From an uncultured Erysipelotrichaceae bacterium (GTDB taxonomy: Bacteria > Bacillota_I > Bacilli_A > RF39 > UBA660), in contig CADBYH010000013.1 of assembly GCA_902798815.1 (NCBI GenBank), positions 1-42,292 of the forward strand: a stretch of DNA of 42,292 nucleotides, in the 5' to 3' direction. Shown in pieces: positions 32,711 through 40,765 of the stretch (position 1 is its first letter; each line of letters begins with the position of its first letter). Position numbers and translations under genes: made by a program. Under the pieces are notes generated by a model, which saw nothing but the letters and a program-made list of their open reading frames with translations, did not search any database and was not told where the DNA came from.

Positions 32711-34336
32711 TTATTCTATGTTTTTAAAATCTTTATCGCATGTTTTTATTAGTATAATTAGTAATAATATTGTTATTAAGGTAAATATTCCTAATGTTAT
32801 TAAGATTACTAAATTGTTTGATAATCCTTTTTTTACTAGGTAATATAATAAAACAATTGTTATTCCTATTATACCTATACCTGAAAAAACTGATATGGTT
32901 GAACTCATACTTTGTTTAACAATTTCTGTATCGTTTGTTGCATCTAATTTGGGATATTTTAAATTAGCATATATTCCTATTAATTCTGATAATAATGGCA
33001 AAATTATTGAAGAAATTAATAGTAGAATAATACTAGTTAATTTAAATTTAAATTTTATAAAGATGATTAAATCACCTATTAGTATACATGGTAGCATTAT
33101 TACTAAAGCTGCTAATACTTTGTATATGATAATCTCTATTGGTTTAATTGGTAAGCTCTTTAATATATTAATTGATTTAGATTCCAAAGATATCATAGAA
33201 CTTGTTATAGATGTCATAAATGATGTAAATGTTATAATTCCAAATGTTACTATTGGAAAAATATTATATATAAAATCTATATTTATATTTGTACCTGTAT
33301 TTGTTTTCATAACAGTATTTATAAATGTATCGGATTTATATGATAATAATATACAAGCAATTATAAATAAAACTAATCCAAATCCAGCATTTGTTATAAA
33401 TACAGGAGTTGAGAAAAATCTATTTAGTTCCTTTTTTATAAATGAAATTGTTTTTGAATTTGTTTTTATTATATAATTTTTATTATTGTTTTTAGATTGT
33501 TTATTTATTACTTTTTTATTATTTGAGTTAATTTTAAAATATACTTTTCCGAGAACATATATAGTTATTACTGAGATTACTATATGTACTAATATATATG
33601 TTATTAATGTTGTTATTTTAAAATCGTTAATTAAAGATATATATGCTCCTACTGGATAATATATTTTTGTGATTATATCATTTATACTTTGAGCATTTTT
33701 AGTTATATTATCAATAAAACTATCCATATTATATGATATATATAATATTAATAATAGAAAGGCTGTTGTTATGATTGTTTGAACTAGATTTTTCCCTTTG
33801 AATTTTGAAGATATTAAAGTAATTATATATCCAATTATACAGGATAATACTATAGGTACTATTGGTAATATAAGGATTGATATTATTGATGATATGTAGT
33901 ATGTCCAATTTGGAGTTAATTTAACCGCATATATTATCATTGGTGCTAAAATAAACAGTGAATTGTATATTAATTCAAATACATAAAATTTAAATATTCT
34001 TGTAAATAGAATTGTTTCTTTCTTTATTGGTAATGAAAAAAGTAAATCATCATCTTTACAATTAAATAATAATGAACTTGATTTATATATTCCTTCTATT
34101 AAACTGATAATTGATATAGATAAACAAAATAAAGTTAATGCTATGAACTCAAGTTTAAAAGGATGTAAAATATTAATTAATTTATTAGAATATATTCCTA
34201 ACATTATCATTAAATATATAGCTAATAATATTGGGATTATATATCTTGTTAATATTTTATTATTTTTGCTATTTATCTTAAAGATATTCATATCATGATT
34301 AAGACTTACTTTTATTAATGATACTATCTTTTTCAT
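32711..34336 (-). CDS. Large ABC-2 type exporter permease
   Basis: 541 aa with about twelve hydrophobic segments in two similar halves: each half has an LPIK motif in a cytoplasmic loop (LFSLPIKKETILFTRIFKF and KSLPIKPIEIIIYKVLAA). This points to a fused or duplicated permease of the kind paired with a single ATPase. Starts TAATATG directly after the ATPase stop. Substrate unknown. Confidence 0.85.
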   Translation of the reverse strand: MKKIVSLIKVSLNHDMNIFKINSKNNKILTRYIIPILLAIYLMIMLGIYSNKLINILHPFKLEFIALTLFCLSISIISLIEGIYKSSSLLFNCKDDDLLFSLPIKKETILFTRIFKFYVFELIYNSLFILAPMIIYAVKLTPNWTYYISSIISILILPIVPIVLSCIIGYIITLISSKFKGKNLVQTIITTAFLLLILYISYNMDSFIDNITKNAQSINDIITKIYYPVGAYISLINDFKITTLITYILVHIVISVITIYVLGKVYFKINSNNKKVINKQSKNNNKNYIIKTNSKTISFIKKELNRFFSTPVFITNAGFGLVLFIIACILLSYKSDTFINTVMKTNTGTNINIDFIYNIFPIVTFGIITFTSFMTSITSSMISLESKSINILKSLPIKPIEIIIYKVLAALVIMLPCILIGDLIIFIKFKFKLTSIILLLISSIILPLLSELIGIYANLKYPKLDATNDTEIVKQSMSSTISVFSGIGIIGITIVLLYYLVKKGLSNNLVILITLGIFTLITILLLIILIKTCDKDFKNIE

Positions 34337-34337
34337 A

Positions 34338-35042
34338 TTATCCCTCTAATTCTAGGAATACTTTTTCTAATGATTTATCCCCTTTTATTGTTTTCATATT
34401 TCCAGTTTTTATTAGTTTACCATTTTTTATAATTGCTACTTCTGAACATAACTTTTCAGCAACGTCAAGTATATGTGTTGAGAAAAAAATTATCTTTTTT
34501 TCTTTTATCATTTCATTCATTACTTTTTTTACATCATAAACTGCTTTTGGATCTAATCCTACAAATGGTTCATCCATTATTAGTATTTTAGGGTTATGAG
34601 CAAGAGCACTTATTAAAGCTATTTTTTGTTTCATTCCATGAGAAAACGATATTATTGGATCGTTTAAGTTTTCTTCTATTTCAAATAATTTAGCATATTT
34701 TTTAATATTAGTTTCTCTTGTTTCTTGATCTACTTCATACATATCACATATAAAATTAATGTAATCAATTGCTTTCATATTTTCATATAATTCAGGGTTA
34801 TCTGGAACATAAGCCATTACTTTTTTACAATTAATTGGATCTTCCTTTATTGATTTACCATTAATTATTATTTCACCTTCATCAAAGTCATGAATTCCGA
34901 CAATTGATTTAATTAAGGTTGTTTTTCCGGCTCCGTTATGTCCAATAAAAGCAAATATTTCTCCATCTTTTACAGTAAAAGAAACATCATTAAGAGCTGT
35001 TTTAGATCCATATTTTTTAGTTACATTTTTAATCTCTAACAT
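34338..35042 (-). CDS. ABC transporter ATP-binding protein
   Basis: 234 aa. Walker A GHNGAGKTT (about 34-42), signature region ISFSHGMKQKIAL (FSHGMKQ in place of LSGGQ), Walker B ILIMDEPFVGLDP (about 153-165), switch histidine in STHILDVAE (about 190). Signature type FSHGMKQ is common for ABC-2 exporters in Firmicutes. Co-transcribed with the following 541-aa permease. Confidence 0.92.
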   Translation of the reverse strand: MLEIKNVTKKYGSKTALNDVSFTVKDGEIFAFIGHNGAGKTTLIKSIVGIHDFDEGEIIINGKSIKEDPINCKKVMAYVPDNPELYENMKAIDYINFICDMYEVDQETRETNIKKYAKLFEIEENLNDPIISFSHGMKQKIALISALAHNPKILIMDEPFVGLDPKAVYDVKKVMNEMIKEKKIIFFSTHILDVAEKLCSEVAIIKNGKLIKTGNMKTIKGDKSLEKVFLELEG

Positions 35043-35053
35043 TCTTGTTCTCC

Positions 35054-35245
35054 TTATTTATTTTTTATTTCTATTGTTTGTATATATTTAATGTTTATCA
35101 TTGAATCATCTTCAAAAACGATAAAGTTTTCATCATATGCAATTATGACTCCTTCAAAAATTGTAGTATATAATGCTCTAGGCATAGAATCACCATATAG
35201 AGCAACTCTTACTTTTACCTTTTTGTTTAATAATCTTTCTAACAT
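35054..35245 (-). CDS. Small LSm-like beta-barrel protein candidate
   Basis: 63 aa. The pattern of short alternating strands (KKVKVRVALYG, TTIFEGVIIAYDENFIVFEDDSMINIKYIQTIEI) resembles a small Sm/Hfq-like barrel, with FEGVI..YD..FIVFED in the position of an Sm1 motif. Not an Hfq by motif. It precedes the ABC ATPase by 11 nt. RNA binding is a guess from fold-like pattern only. Confidence 0.65.
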   Translation of the reverse strand: MLERLLNKKVKVRVALYGDSMPRALYTTIFEGVIIAYDENFIVFEDDSMINIKYIQTIEIKNK

Positions 35246-35271
35246 ATTAATTTCTCCTTCTATTTATTTTT

Positions 35272-36111
35272 TTATTCTTCATCCTCTGGTTTTTCTTTAT
35301 CAAAATTATGTAGGCTACAACTTGATGAACTTTCTTTTATGAAATATGCTGTTATAGTAAACCAGTTCATTTTTGAGAATGTTGATATTCCTTCAAAAAA
35401 TTCATAATCATGACAACTGCTTGGTGGTTTTGTTTCATCTTTTAATTTGTTTCTTACCACTGATCCTTCAAAAACAGTATATTCTACATTTTCATCAGTT
35501 ATATTTCCAGCAATTGAAATAGTTACTTTATTTTTATTAAATGTTACTTCAATTTCATCTCCAAAATGTGTACCTTTCCATGTACCTTGAAGATATTCTT
35601 CATCTGCATCATCAAATAATTTGACATTAGATCCTGCTGTATTAAAATCATATCCATCTTTTAATACAAATTCATGGAATATATTGTAGAACTTTGTTGC
35701 AGAATCTGGATTTACTGTTAAACTTTGATTAGATGTTTTGTATATTTTTTCTCCTGATTCATACTCTATATTTAATAAATCACCTATTCCTGCTGGTAAA
35801 CCATCTACTTGAACACAATGACCATTTCCTCTTGTTTCATTATTTTTATCAATTACTTCTTGTAGTAAATTTAAAATATTAAAATCATTTGTTTCATATT
35901 TTATTGAAAAGAGACTTCCATCTCGTTTGTTATACTTTCCTCCACCTGAACAAAATATGAGTAATTTTTCATTTTCTTTTTTAGCATTTAAACTAAAATC
36001 TGGTCCAATGTAAGTGAAACTTTTGATATTCTTTGATTTTATTTCTTCAGTGTAGCCTTCCATTTGTGATTCATGTCGTCCACCACAAATAGGTCCGTTT
36101 CCATTGATCAT
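35272..36111 (-). CDS. Hypothetical protein
   Basis: 279 aa from the ATG at 36111 (an earlier ATG at 36147 lies within the GNAT gene; the AAAGG site fits 36111). No signal or membrane segment. Region 45-100 (LIFCSGGGKYNKRDGSLFSIKYE) and a beta-rich C-terminal half (TWKGTHFGDEIEVTFNKNKVTISIAG, about 185-215) with late cysteines (SSSCSLHN). I do not recognise it. The GNAT stop at 36113 lies 1 nt before its ATG, so the two are coupled. Confidence 0.72.
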   Translation of the reverse strand: MINGNGPICGGRHESQMEGYTEEIKSKNIKSFTYIGPDFSLNAKKENEKLLIFCSGGGKYNKRDGSLFSIKYETNDFNILNLLQEVIDKNNETRGNGHCVQVDGLPAGIGDLLNIEYESGEKIYKTSNQSLTVNPDSATKFYNIFHEFVLKDGYDFNTAGSNVKLFDDADEEYLQGTWKGTHFGDEIEVTFNKNKVTISIAGNITDENVEYTVFEGSVVRNKLKDETKPPSSCHDYEFFEGISTFSKMNWFTITAYFIKESSSSCSLHNFDKEKPEDEE

Positions 36112-36112
36112 A

Positions 36113-36715
36113 TTATCTAAACCTTTCTTTTGATATATACTGTTCATATATATCTTTATATTTTTCTATTGAGTCATTTACATCTATCCAATAAACATTT
36201 GTTTTCTCATTGTCATAGGGATCAGTACCTGTTCTTTCTAATATACCTCCTAAACCTATAATTGTTTTATCAGAACCTATATTTGTAACATTACAACCTA
36301 ACATTACTTTATCTAAATTAAATTCTTGGGCTTTTTTCAGTATCAAGTACAGATTAATTTTATTGTATCCTTTTCTTCTTTCTGTAGGCCTTATAGAGTA
36401 TCCAATATGACCTGCATATTGTAACATTTTTTCATTCAAATTCCATCTTATATTTATATTACCTACTATTCTTTTATCTGATTCTCTTATTAAAAAGTAT
36501 AATTTACCTGGGCACATATTTATACTTTCTGCATAATCATCATCTTCTAATTTTAAGCAGTCTTCAAAAGCATCTTCAAATAAATATTTATCATTTATTT
36601 TATCTATCGATCCTATACCATGAATATCTGATTTATTGTCTCTAAATTCTTGAAGATAATCTAAGATTTCATCTTTCATATTAATTGAAATTGGTACTAA
36701 ATAAAATCTTTCCAT
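36113..36715 (-). CDS. GNAT-family N-acetyltransferase
   Basis: 200 aa from the ATG at 36715 (a GTG at 36724 is too near the GGAG site). GHIGYSIRPTERRKGYNKINLYLILKKAQ (about 101-129) has the RRKGYN acetyl-CoA loop, and NIGSDKTIIGLGGILERTG is the last GNAT helix region. Substrate unknown. Followed by the 279-aa protein. Confidence 0.9.
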   Translation of the reverse strand: MERFYLVPISINMKDEILDYLQEFRDNKSDIHGIGSIDKINDKYLFEDAFEDCLKLEDDDYAESINMCPGKLYFLIRESDKRIVGNINIRWNLNEKMLQYAGHIGYSIRPTERRKGYNKINLYLILKKAQEFNLDKVMLGCNVTNIGSDKTIIGLGGILERTGTDPYDNEKTNVYWIDVNDSIEKYKDIYEQYISKERFR

Positions 36716-36736
36716 TATTATCACTCCATTTTCTTA

Positions 36737-36745
36737 ATTATATCA
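36737..36745 (-). promoter_or_regulatory. Extended -10 promoter for the GNAT run
   Basis: TGATATAAT on the minus strand, 21 nt before the ATG at 36715. Confidence 0.5.
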
Positions 36746-36772
36746 TAATTTTCTGTTTAAATTCCTTGTTTA

Positions 36773-36781
36773 TGATATAAT
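36773..36781 (+). promoter_or_regulatory. Extended -10 promoter for the 287-aa gene
   Basis: TGATATAAT on the plus strand, 28 nt before the ATG at 36810; back to back with the GNAT promoter. Confidence 0.55.
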
Positions 36782-36809
36782 TTATTTATTAATTTAAAGG
36801 AGATATATT

Positions 36810-37673
36810 ATGAGTAAGTATAATAATATTAAATCAATTCCTATTGATAGTCTTTCTGATGAGGAATTAAAAATTGCGATGAAGGAATGGGCAGAGGGTG
36901 ATGACTCAATGGAAGAACTTCTATGGGCATTTTATAATAAAGGTATTATTACGAGTGGATGCCATGCTGGTGCTGGATCATATGTTAGTATGGATTATGA
37001 TGTTGATAAAAAAGAAGAGTTTTCTCTTATTATGAACACAGTTCTATCTTTTCCTGGTTCACAGATTTTAATTAGACCAGATGGAGGAAATCCTTTTAGT
37101 GGTCGTGATTGGTATAAACCTGACATAGGTGTTGGATTCGATTATCTTTACAAGGACGAGACTGATGATACGCTTGATAAGATAACTAAAGTTATTAATG
37201 GTGAAGATAAAATTCCTTCAGAGTTAGATTTGTCACCTATTCATGATTTATGTAATTTTTTTATTAATAAATACATTGGAGTTTCTTTTAGGATTAAACA
37301 AGGTCATGATAAAAATTATATGTTTTCAGTTGAATGTAAGGCCAAAGAAGATAGTGAAAAGTATAATTTCTTTAATGATTATCTTAGCAGTTTAGGATAT
37401 AATTTATCTTCACTTGAAGATATTGACAGAAGATTCTGGAAATATAAAACTAATAACGTGCAGGAGTTTAATGATATTGTGAAAAAAACTTCAGATTTAC
37501 TAATTAATAATTTTTCATTAAAGATTCCTGATAATCCTGAAGAAGTTGATGAATTTAATATAAAGGCACATTTAATAAGAAATAAATCTGAGGAAGAATT
37601 TGAGAAATGGTTAATACTTGAAGACCAAAAAAGTAAAGATGCTGAAAGAAAAAGAATGCAACAAAAAAAGTAA
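36810..37673 (+). CDS. Hypothetical cytoplasmic protein
   Basis: 287 aa, acidic, no signal or membrane segment, AAAGGAG site. N-terminal helix (LSDEELKIAMKEWAEGDDSMEELLWAFYNKGIITSGCHAG, about 15-54), then a possible conserved core PGSQILIRPDGGNPFSGRDWY (about 81-102) and a lysine/glutamate-rich helical C-terminus. Unknown family. Monocistronic with its own promoter and terminator. Confidence 0.78.
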   Translation: MSKYNNIKSIPIDSLSDEELKIAMKEWAEGDDSMEELLWAFYNKGIITSGCHAGAGSYVSMDYDVDKKEEFSLIMNTVLSFPGSQILIRPDGGNPFSGRDWYKPDIGVGFDYLYKDETDDTLDKITKVINGEDKIPSELDLSPIHDLCNFFINKYIGVSFRIKQGHDKNYMFSVECKAKEDSEKYNFFNDYLSSLGYNLSSLEDIDRRFWKYKTNNVQEFNDIVKKTSDLLINNFSLKIPDNPEEVDEFNIKAHLIRNKSEEEFEKWLILEDQKSKDAERKRMQQKK

Positions 37674-37690
37674 GAATTTCTTACTTTTTT
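37664..37690. terminator. Bidirectional terminator
   Basis: 11-bp stem AAAAAAGTAAG / CTTACTTTTTT, 5-nt loop, across the stop of the 287-aa gene and 1 nt before the stop of the convergent 71-aa gene. Confidence 0.85.
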
Positions 37691-37691
37691 G

Positions 37692-37907
37692 TTATTTTTC
37701 GTTAGAATTTAATAATATATATATTTCTTTAGACTCCTCCAAATTATAACCTAAATCTTGTAATATACTTATTGCTGTATCAAAATCTATTTTTTTATAC
37801 CAATCCTCTTTTTTTATAATATCAGATATTATTTTTCTTTTTAAGTTATCTTTAATATCATTTAATCTATACTCTAAATCCGTTTCCAACTTTGTTTTCA
37901 CTTCCAT
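37692..37907 (-). CDS. Small protein overlapping the transglutaminase-like gene
   Basis: 71 aa from the ATG at 37907 (TTG at 37910 possible). Fully helical, charged: LEYRLNDIKDNLKRKIISDIIKKEDW, then FDTAISILQDLGYNLEESKEIYILL. The start is 41 nt inside the upstream gene in another frame, so it depends on translational coupling; its ribosome site is weak. The arrangement suggests a stoichiometric partner of the large protein (inference). Family not known. Confidence 0.65.
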   Translation of the reverse strand: MEVKTKLETDLEYRLNDIKDNLKRKIISDIIKKEDWYKKIDFDTAISILQDLGYNLEESKEIYILLNSNEK

Positions 37908-39564
37908 CAACCCATTTCCTATATTTTTCTCTTCTGGATTCTCCTGCTAAGGCATATGTCCCATTATTAAATCTTTCTTTTAATTGTTCAAAAGTAAGAT
38001 GCTCTTTATTTTTATCAGAATTAACAATAATATATTTATTTTTTTCAGGTAATAAATTAACATCATTATTTTCATTATATATAATTAATATAATTACTTC
38101 ATAAGTTTTATCATTTTTAATTGGTTTTTTATTTATTACATATTCGATATAGCATGCATCTTTATTAGATGAAAACATTCTCTTCTTCAAATTTGTAATA
38201 AAATTAATCATATCCATATATCTTAAATTACAATTGTTAATAATATCTAAAATTATTGATACTCTTTCTTCTATAGATATGTTATTATCCTTTTTATATA
38301 ATTGTTCATATATTTCTACAGCATCACTAAATTTTTGTTGTTCTTTTGTTTTTTCAATGTGTTTGTCAACTTCTTTTAATTGTTTATTAACTTTATCAAC
38401 TATTCTTAATGGTGTATCAGTTAATGGATGAAAATGATTTACAAATCCATATGTTTTTTCTATAGCCATATCTGATCCAAGTAATCCATGCCCTGCATCC
38501 GCTTGAATTATTACATCATCTACTTTAAAGTTAATTCTCATATGTGATGTTTTATAATCTATATTTGTCCTATCATTATAATCTACTATTTGATATGGGA
38601 TGCCTAATATTTCTAAAAATTTTGCAAATAACATTGTTATTTCTGTACATATTACTTCTGAATTTATATCTAAATTATTTAATCTCTTTATATCACCATG
38701 ATCTATAACTGTTGTTTTGGCATTTTTATTTTCTTTTTTCAAGAAACCATAACAGTAATAATCCTCATCATATGAAAATAATTGACATAGTCTTCTATAT
38801 ATATAATATGCTCTTTGGAGATTATTAAAACCAAGTGGCATTCCTTTTAAAACTGCTTTTTTAATTTTATCATTTAATTCAAATTGATTTGCTATGTTTT
38901 TTGATTCAACAAATCTTATAGTTGCATTTTTATTTATTTTAAAATGATAATCAATTTTTTTTGCGTTCCTTATAATAATATCTGTCTCTTCATTTGTTAT
39001 ATTAAATAATTTTAATAATTTTTTATCTAATATATATCCTTGATATATATATTTATGAATTGCTTTATATATTTCTTCTCCCGTTACGCCTTTAAAATTA
39101 TTCGATTTAATCATTTTTGTTAACTTGTCTTCTGGTAGTCTTAAAATATTTAGTAGATCTAAATAAGTAAGATTCCCAACTATTTTTCTATTTGCATATA
39201 TTTCATACTGATTTTCTTTTAAAGTGTTATTCTTTAGTCTTTCATAGATTTTTGACTGCCATTTTTTTAGATTATTTTTGTTTCTTTCTAAATAATCTAA
39301 TATATCCTCTATAGTTATATTGATATCAATTAGTGTTCCATCTTTTCTTAGTTCTGTTAGAAAATTATAATCAGGTGGTATTTGAACTTCACTAATTTTG
39401 GCAAGATTTTTCATTATTAATCTATTATATACTAATTTTTCTAGGATAAATTCTTTTATTTTTTCTAGTTTTAAATTATCAGGAATATTGTTTTCTCTTA
39501 AATATTCTTGAACAACACTTGGATTTACTATCCAACTATCTGCTGCTTTAGTAAATAATTTCAT
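37867..39564 (-). CDS. Transglutaminase-like (papain-fold) protein
   Basis: 565 aa, no signal peptide. The N-terminal 230 residues are helical and unknown. The central domain has RAYYIYRRLCQLFSYDEDYY (about 251-270), the cysteine in NSEVICTEIT (Cys306), the histidine in TSHMRINF (His341) and an aspartate in QADAGHGLLG (Asp356): a Cys-His-Asp triad in transglutaminase order. A C-terminal charged part follows (about 390-565). Could be a protease, a transglutaminase/deamidase or an effector. GGAG site 7 nt from the ATG; it follows the frameshifted membrane gene and overlaps the 71-aa gene. Confidence 0.72.
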   Translation of the reverse strand: MKLFTKAADSWIVNPSVVQEYLRENNIPDNLKLEKIKEFILEKLVYNRLIMKNLAKISEVQIPPDYNFLTELRKDGTLIDINITIEDILDYLERNKNNLKKWQSKIYERLKNNTLKENQYEIYANRKIVGNLTYLDLLNILRLPEDKLTKMIKSNNFKGVTGEEIYKAIHKYIYQGYILDKKLLKLFNITNEETDIIIRNAKKIDYHFKINKNATIRFVESKNIANQFELNDKIKKAVLKGMPLGFNNLQRAYYIYRRLCQLFSYDEDYYCYGFLKKENKNAKTTVIDHGDIKRLNNLDINSEVICTEITMLFAKFLEILGIPYQIVDYNDRTNIDYKTSHMRINFKVDDVIIQADAGHGLLGSDMAIEKTYGFVNHFHPLTDTPLRIVDKVNKQLKEVDKHIEKTKEQQKFSDAVEIYEQLYKKDNNISIEERVSIILDIINNCNLRYMDMINFITNLKKRMFSSNKDACYIEYVINKKPIKNDKTYEVIILIIYNENNDVNLLPEKNKYIIVNSDKNKEHLTFEQLKERFNNGTYALAGESRREKYRKWVDGSENKVGNGFRV

Positions 39565-39565
39565 A

Positions 39566-39939
39566 TTAACTGCTCCTTAGTTTGTTTTTCTTTCTTTTTA
39601 TTATTTGCATTTTTTCTATACTACATTCTTTACATCTAAACTGAGGATTTTTATCATGCTTTTATCGTAATTACCCCATTCAACTATTCTATATCCTTTT
39701 GTTTTTTTATGACAGTCATAACATTTTACATTATTTTTTATTTCCCATAATGGTATGTCTGATTTCTTTTTAAATATGATTTTATCTACCCAAAAAAATA
39801 TAAGTCCTCCAATTAAATTGGCAATTATAGTTGCAGATAAAGTATTCATATTTGATAATAATTTCAATACAATAGCAAGTATTGGTGTACTTAATTGCCA
39901 TCTTAGAAGATATAAACTATATTTTTTAAATAATTTCAT
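39566..39939 (-). pseudogene. Two-TM membrane protein with zinc ribbon, frameshifted
   Basis: The intact frame covers 107 aa and stops at 39616. YLLRWQLSTPILAIVLKLL and TIIANLIGGLIFFWVDKIIF are two membrane segments of a known small Firmicute family, followed by CYDCHKKTKGYRIVEWGNYDK. The missing second knuckle lies in the -1 frame: HDKNPQFRCKECSIEK, which runs to a TAA at 39566-39568, placed TAATATG against the next start. One base added near the A run at 39660-39663 restores a 124-aa protein. So this is a recent frameshift, a sequencing error or slippage. Own TGATATAAT promoter. Confidence 0.78.
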
Positions 39940-39954
39940 ATTATCACCATAATA

Positions 39955-39963
39955 ATTATATCA
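39955..39963 (-). promoter_or_regulatory. Extended -10 promoter for the membrane/zinc-ribbon gene and following genes
   Basis: TGATATAAT on the minus strand, 15 nt before the ATG at 39939. Confidence 0.55.
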
Positions 39964-39999
39964 TATTTATTATTTTAAACTTATATAAATTCTATAATA

Positions 40000-40023
40000 A
40001 AAAACTAGAAATATCTAGTTTTT
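40000..40023 (-). terminator. Terminator of the 206-aa gene
   Basis: 10-bp stem AAAAACTAGA / TCTAGTTTTT, 4-nt loop, overlapping the stop at 40022, then TTATTAT on the minus strand. Confidence 0.75.
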
Positions 40024-40642
40024 ATTGAAGTTGACTATTTTTGTTTTTTTGGTCTTGAATAAAGCTATGATATACATCAGCAAATTCTATAAATTTTACC
40101 ATTCCTTCTCGTGATGAATCCATTACAATTATATTATAGTTCAAGTCATTTTTTGCTGTTTCTAGTGTTTGAGTTAATTTCATTACTGATTCAGGATCAT
40201 TTATATCAATATTACAGTCTTTTATAATTATTTCATATGTTTCTGGTATAGTTAAAGCAACCATAGTATCATGATACATTTTTGCAAGTGATTCATTATC
40301 ATCAAAATTATATGAATCTAAAATCTTTTGTAGTTCTTCTTTGCTTGCATTGTTTTGTATAGCTTTTAAATATTGGCATGTAAAATCAATAAACATATTG
40401 CCTTCAAGATCTTTGTTTTCTGATTCTGAAATCATTTGAAGATTATCAAACATGTCCTCGTAAAACCTAATATAGGCAATTGAGTATTGCAATTCTAATT
40501 CATCTTTTGGATTTGTCATTATTTTTACAATATCGGACATGCCTTCTTGTTGACCAATTTTACTTATTAATAATAATTTGGAACCTAAATCTTCTAGGTA
40601 TTCTAATTTTTTTTCTTCAAATGTTTGGTTAGTGTTGTCCAT
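40022..40642 (-). CDS. Hypothetical helical cytoplasmic protein
   Basis: 206 aa, acidic and almost entirely helical, no signal or membrane segment (FEEKKLEYLEDLGSKLLLISKIGQ at the N-terminus, DPESVMKLTQTLETAKNDL later). AGGAGG site, own promoter and terminator. No family recognised. Neighbours give no clear clue. Confidence 0.78.
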   Translation of the reverse strand: MDNTNQTFEEKKLEYLEDLGSKLLLISKIGQQEGMSDIVKIMTNPKDELELQYSIAYIRFYEDMFDNLQMISESENKDLEGNMFIDFTCQYLKAIQNNASKEELQKILDSYNFDDNESLAKMYHDTMVALTIPETYEIIIKDCNIDINDPESVMKLTQTLETAKNDLNYNIIVMDSSREGMVKFIEFADVYHSFIQDQKNKNSQLQ

Positions 40643-40682
40643 AATGTCCTCCTATAAATATATACCTATCTTTTATATGTTT

Positions 40683-40711
40683 ATCGTATCATAATTAGTT
40701 TTCTTTGTAAA
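40683..40711 (-). promoter_or_regulatory. Promoter of the 206-aa gene
   Basis: TTTACA (40706-40711), 17-nt spacer, TACGAT (40683-40688) on the minus strand; 40 nt before the ATG. Confidence 0.6.
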
Positions 40712-40737
40712 GAAAGTTAATACTTCTAATTACATAT

Positions 40738-40764
40738 AAAAGATTGAGTGTTACTCAATCTTTT
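40738..40764 (-). terminator. Terminator of the HTH-kinase-CYTH gene
   Basis: 12-bp stem AAAAGATTGAGT / ACTCAATCTTTT with a 3-nt loop, just past the stop at 40766. The T tract is short. Confidence 0.75.
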
Positions 40765-40765
40765 A

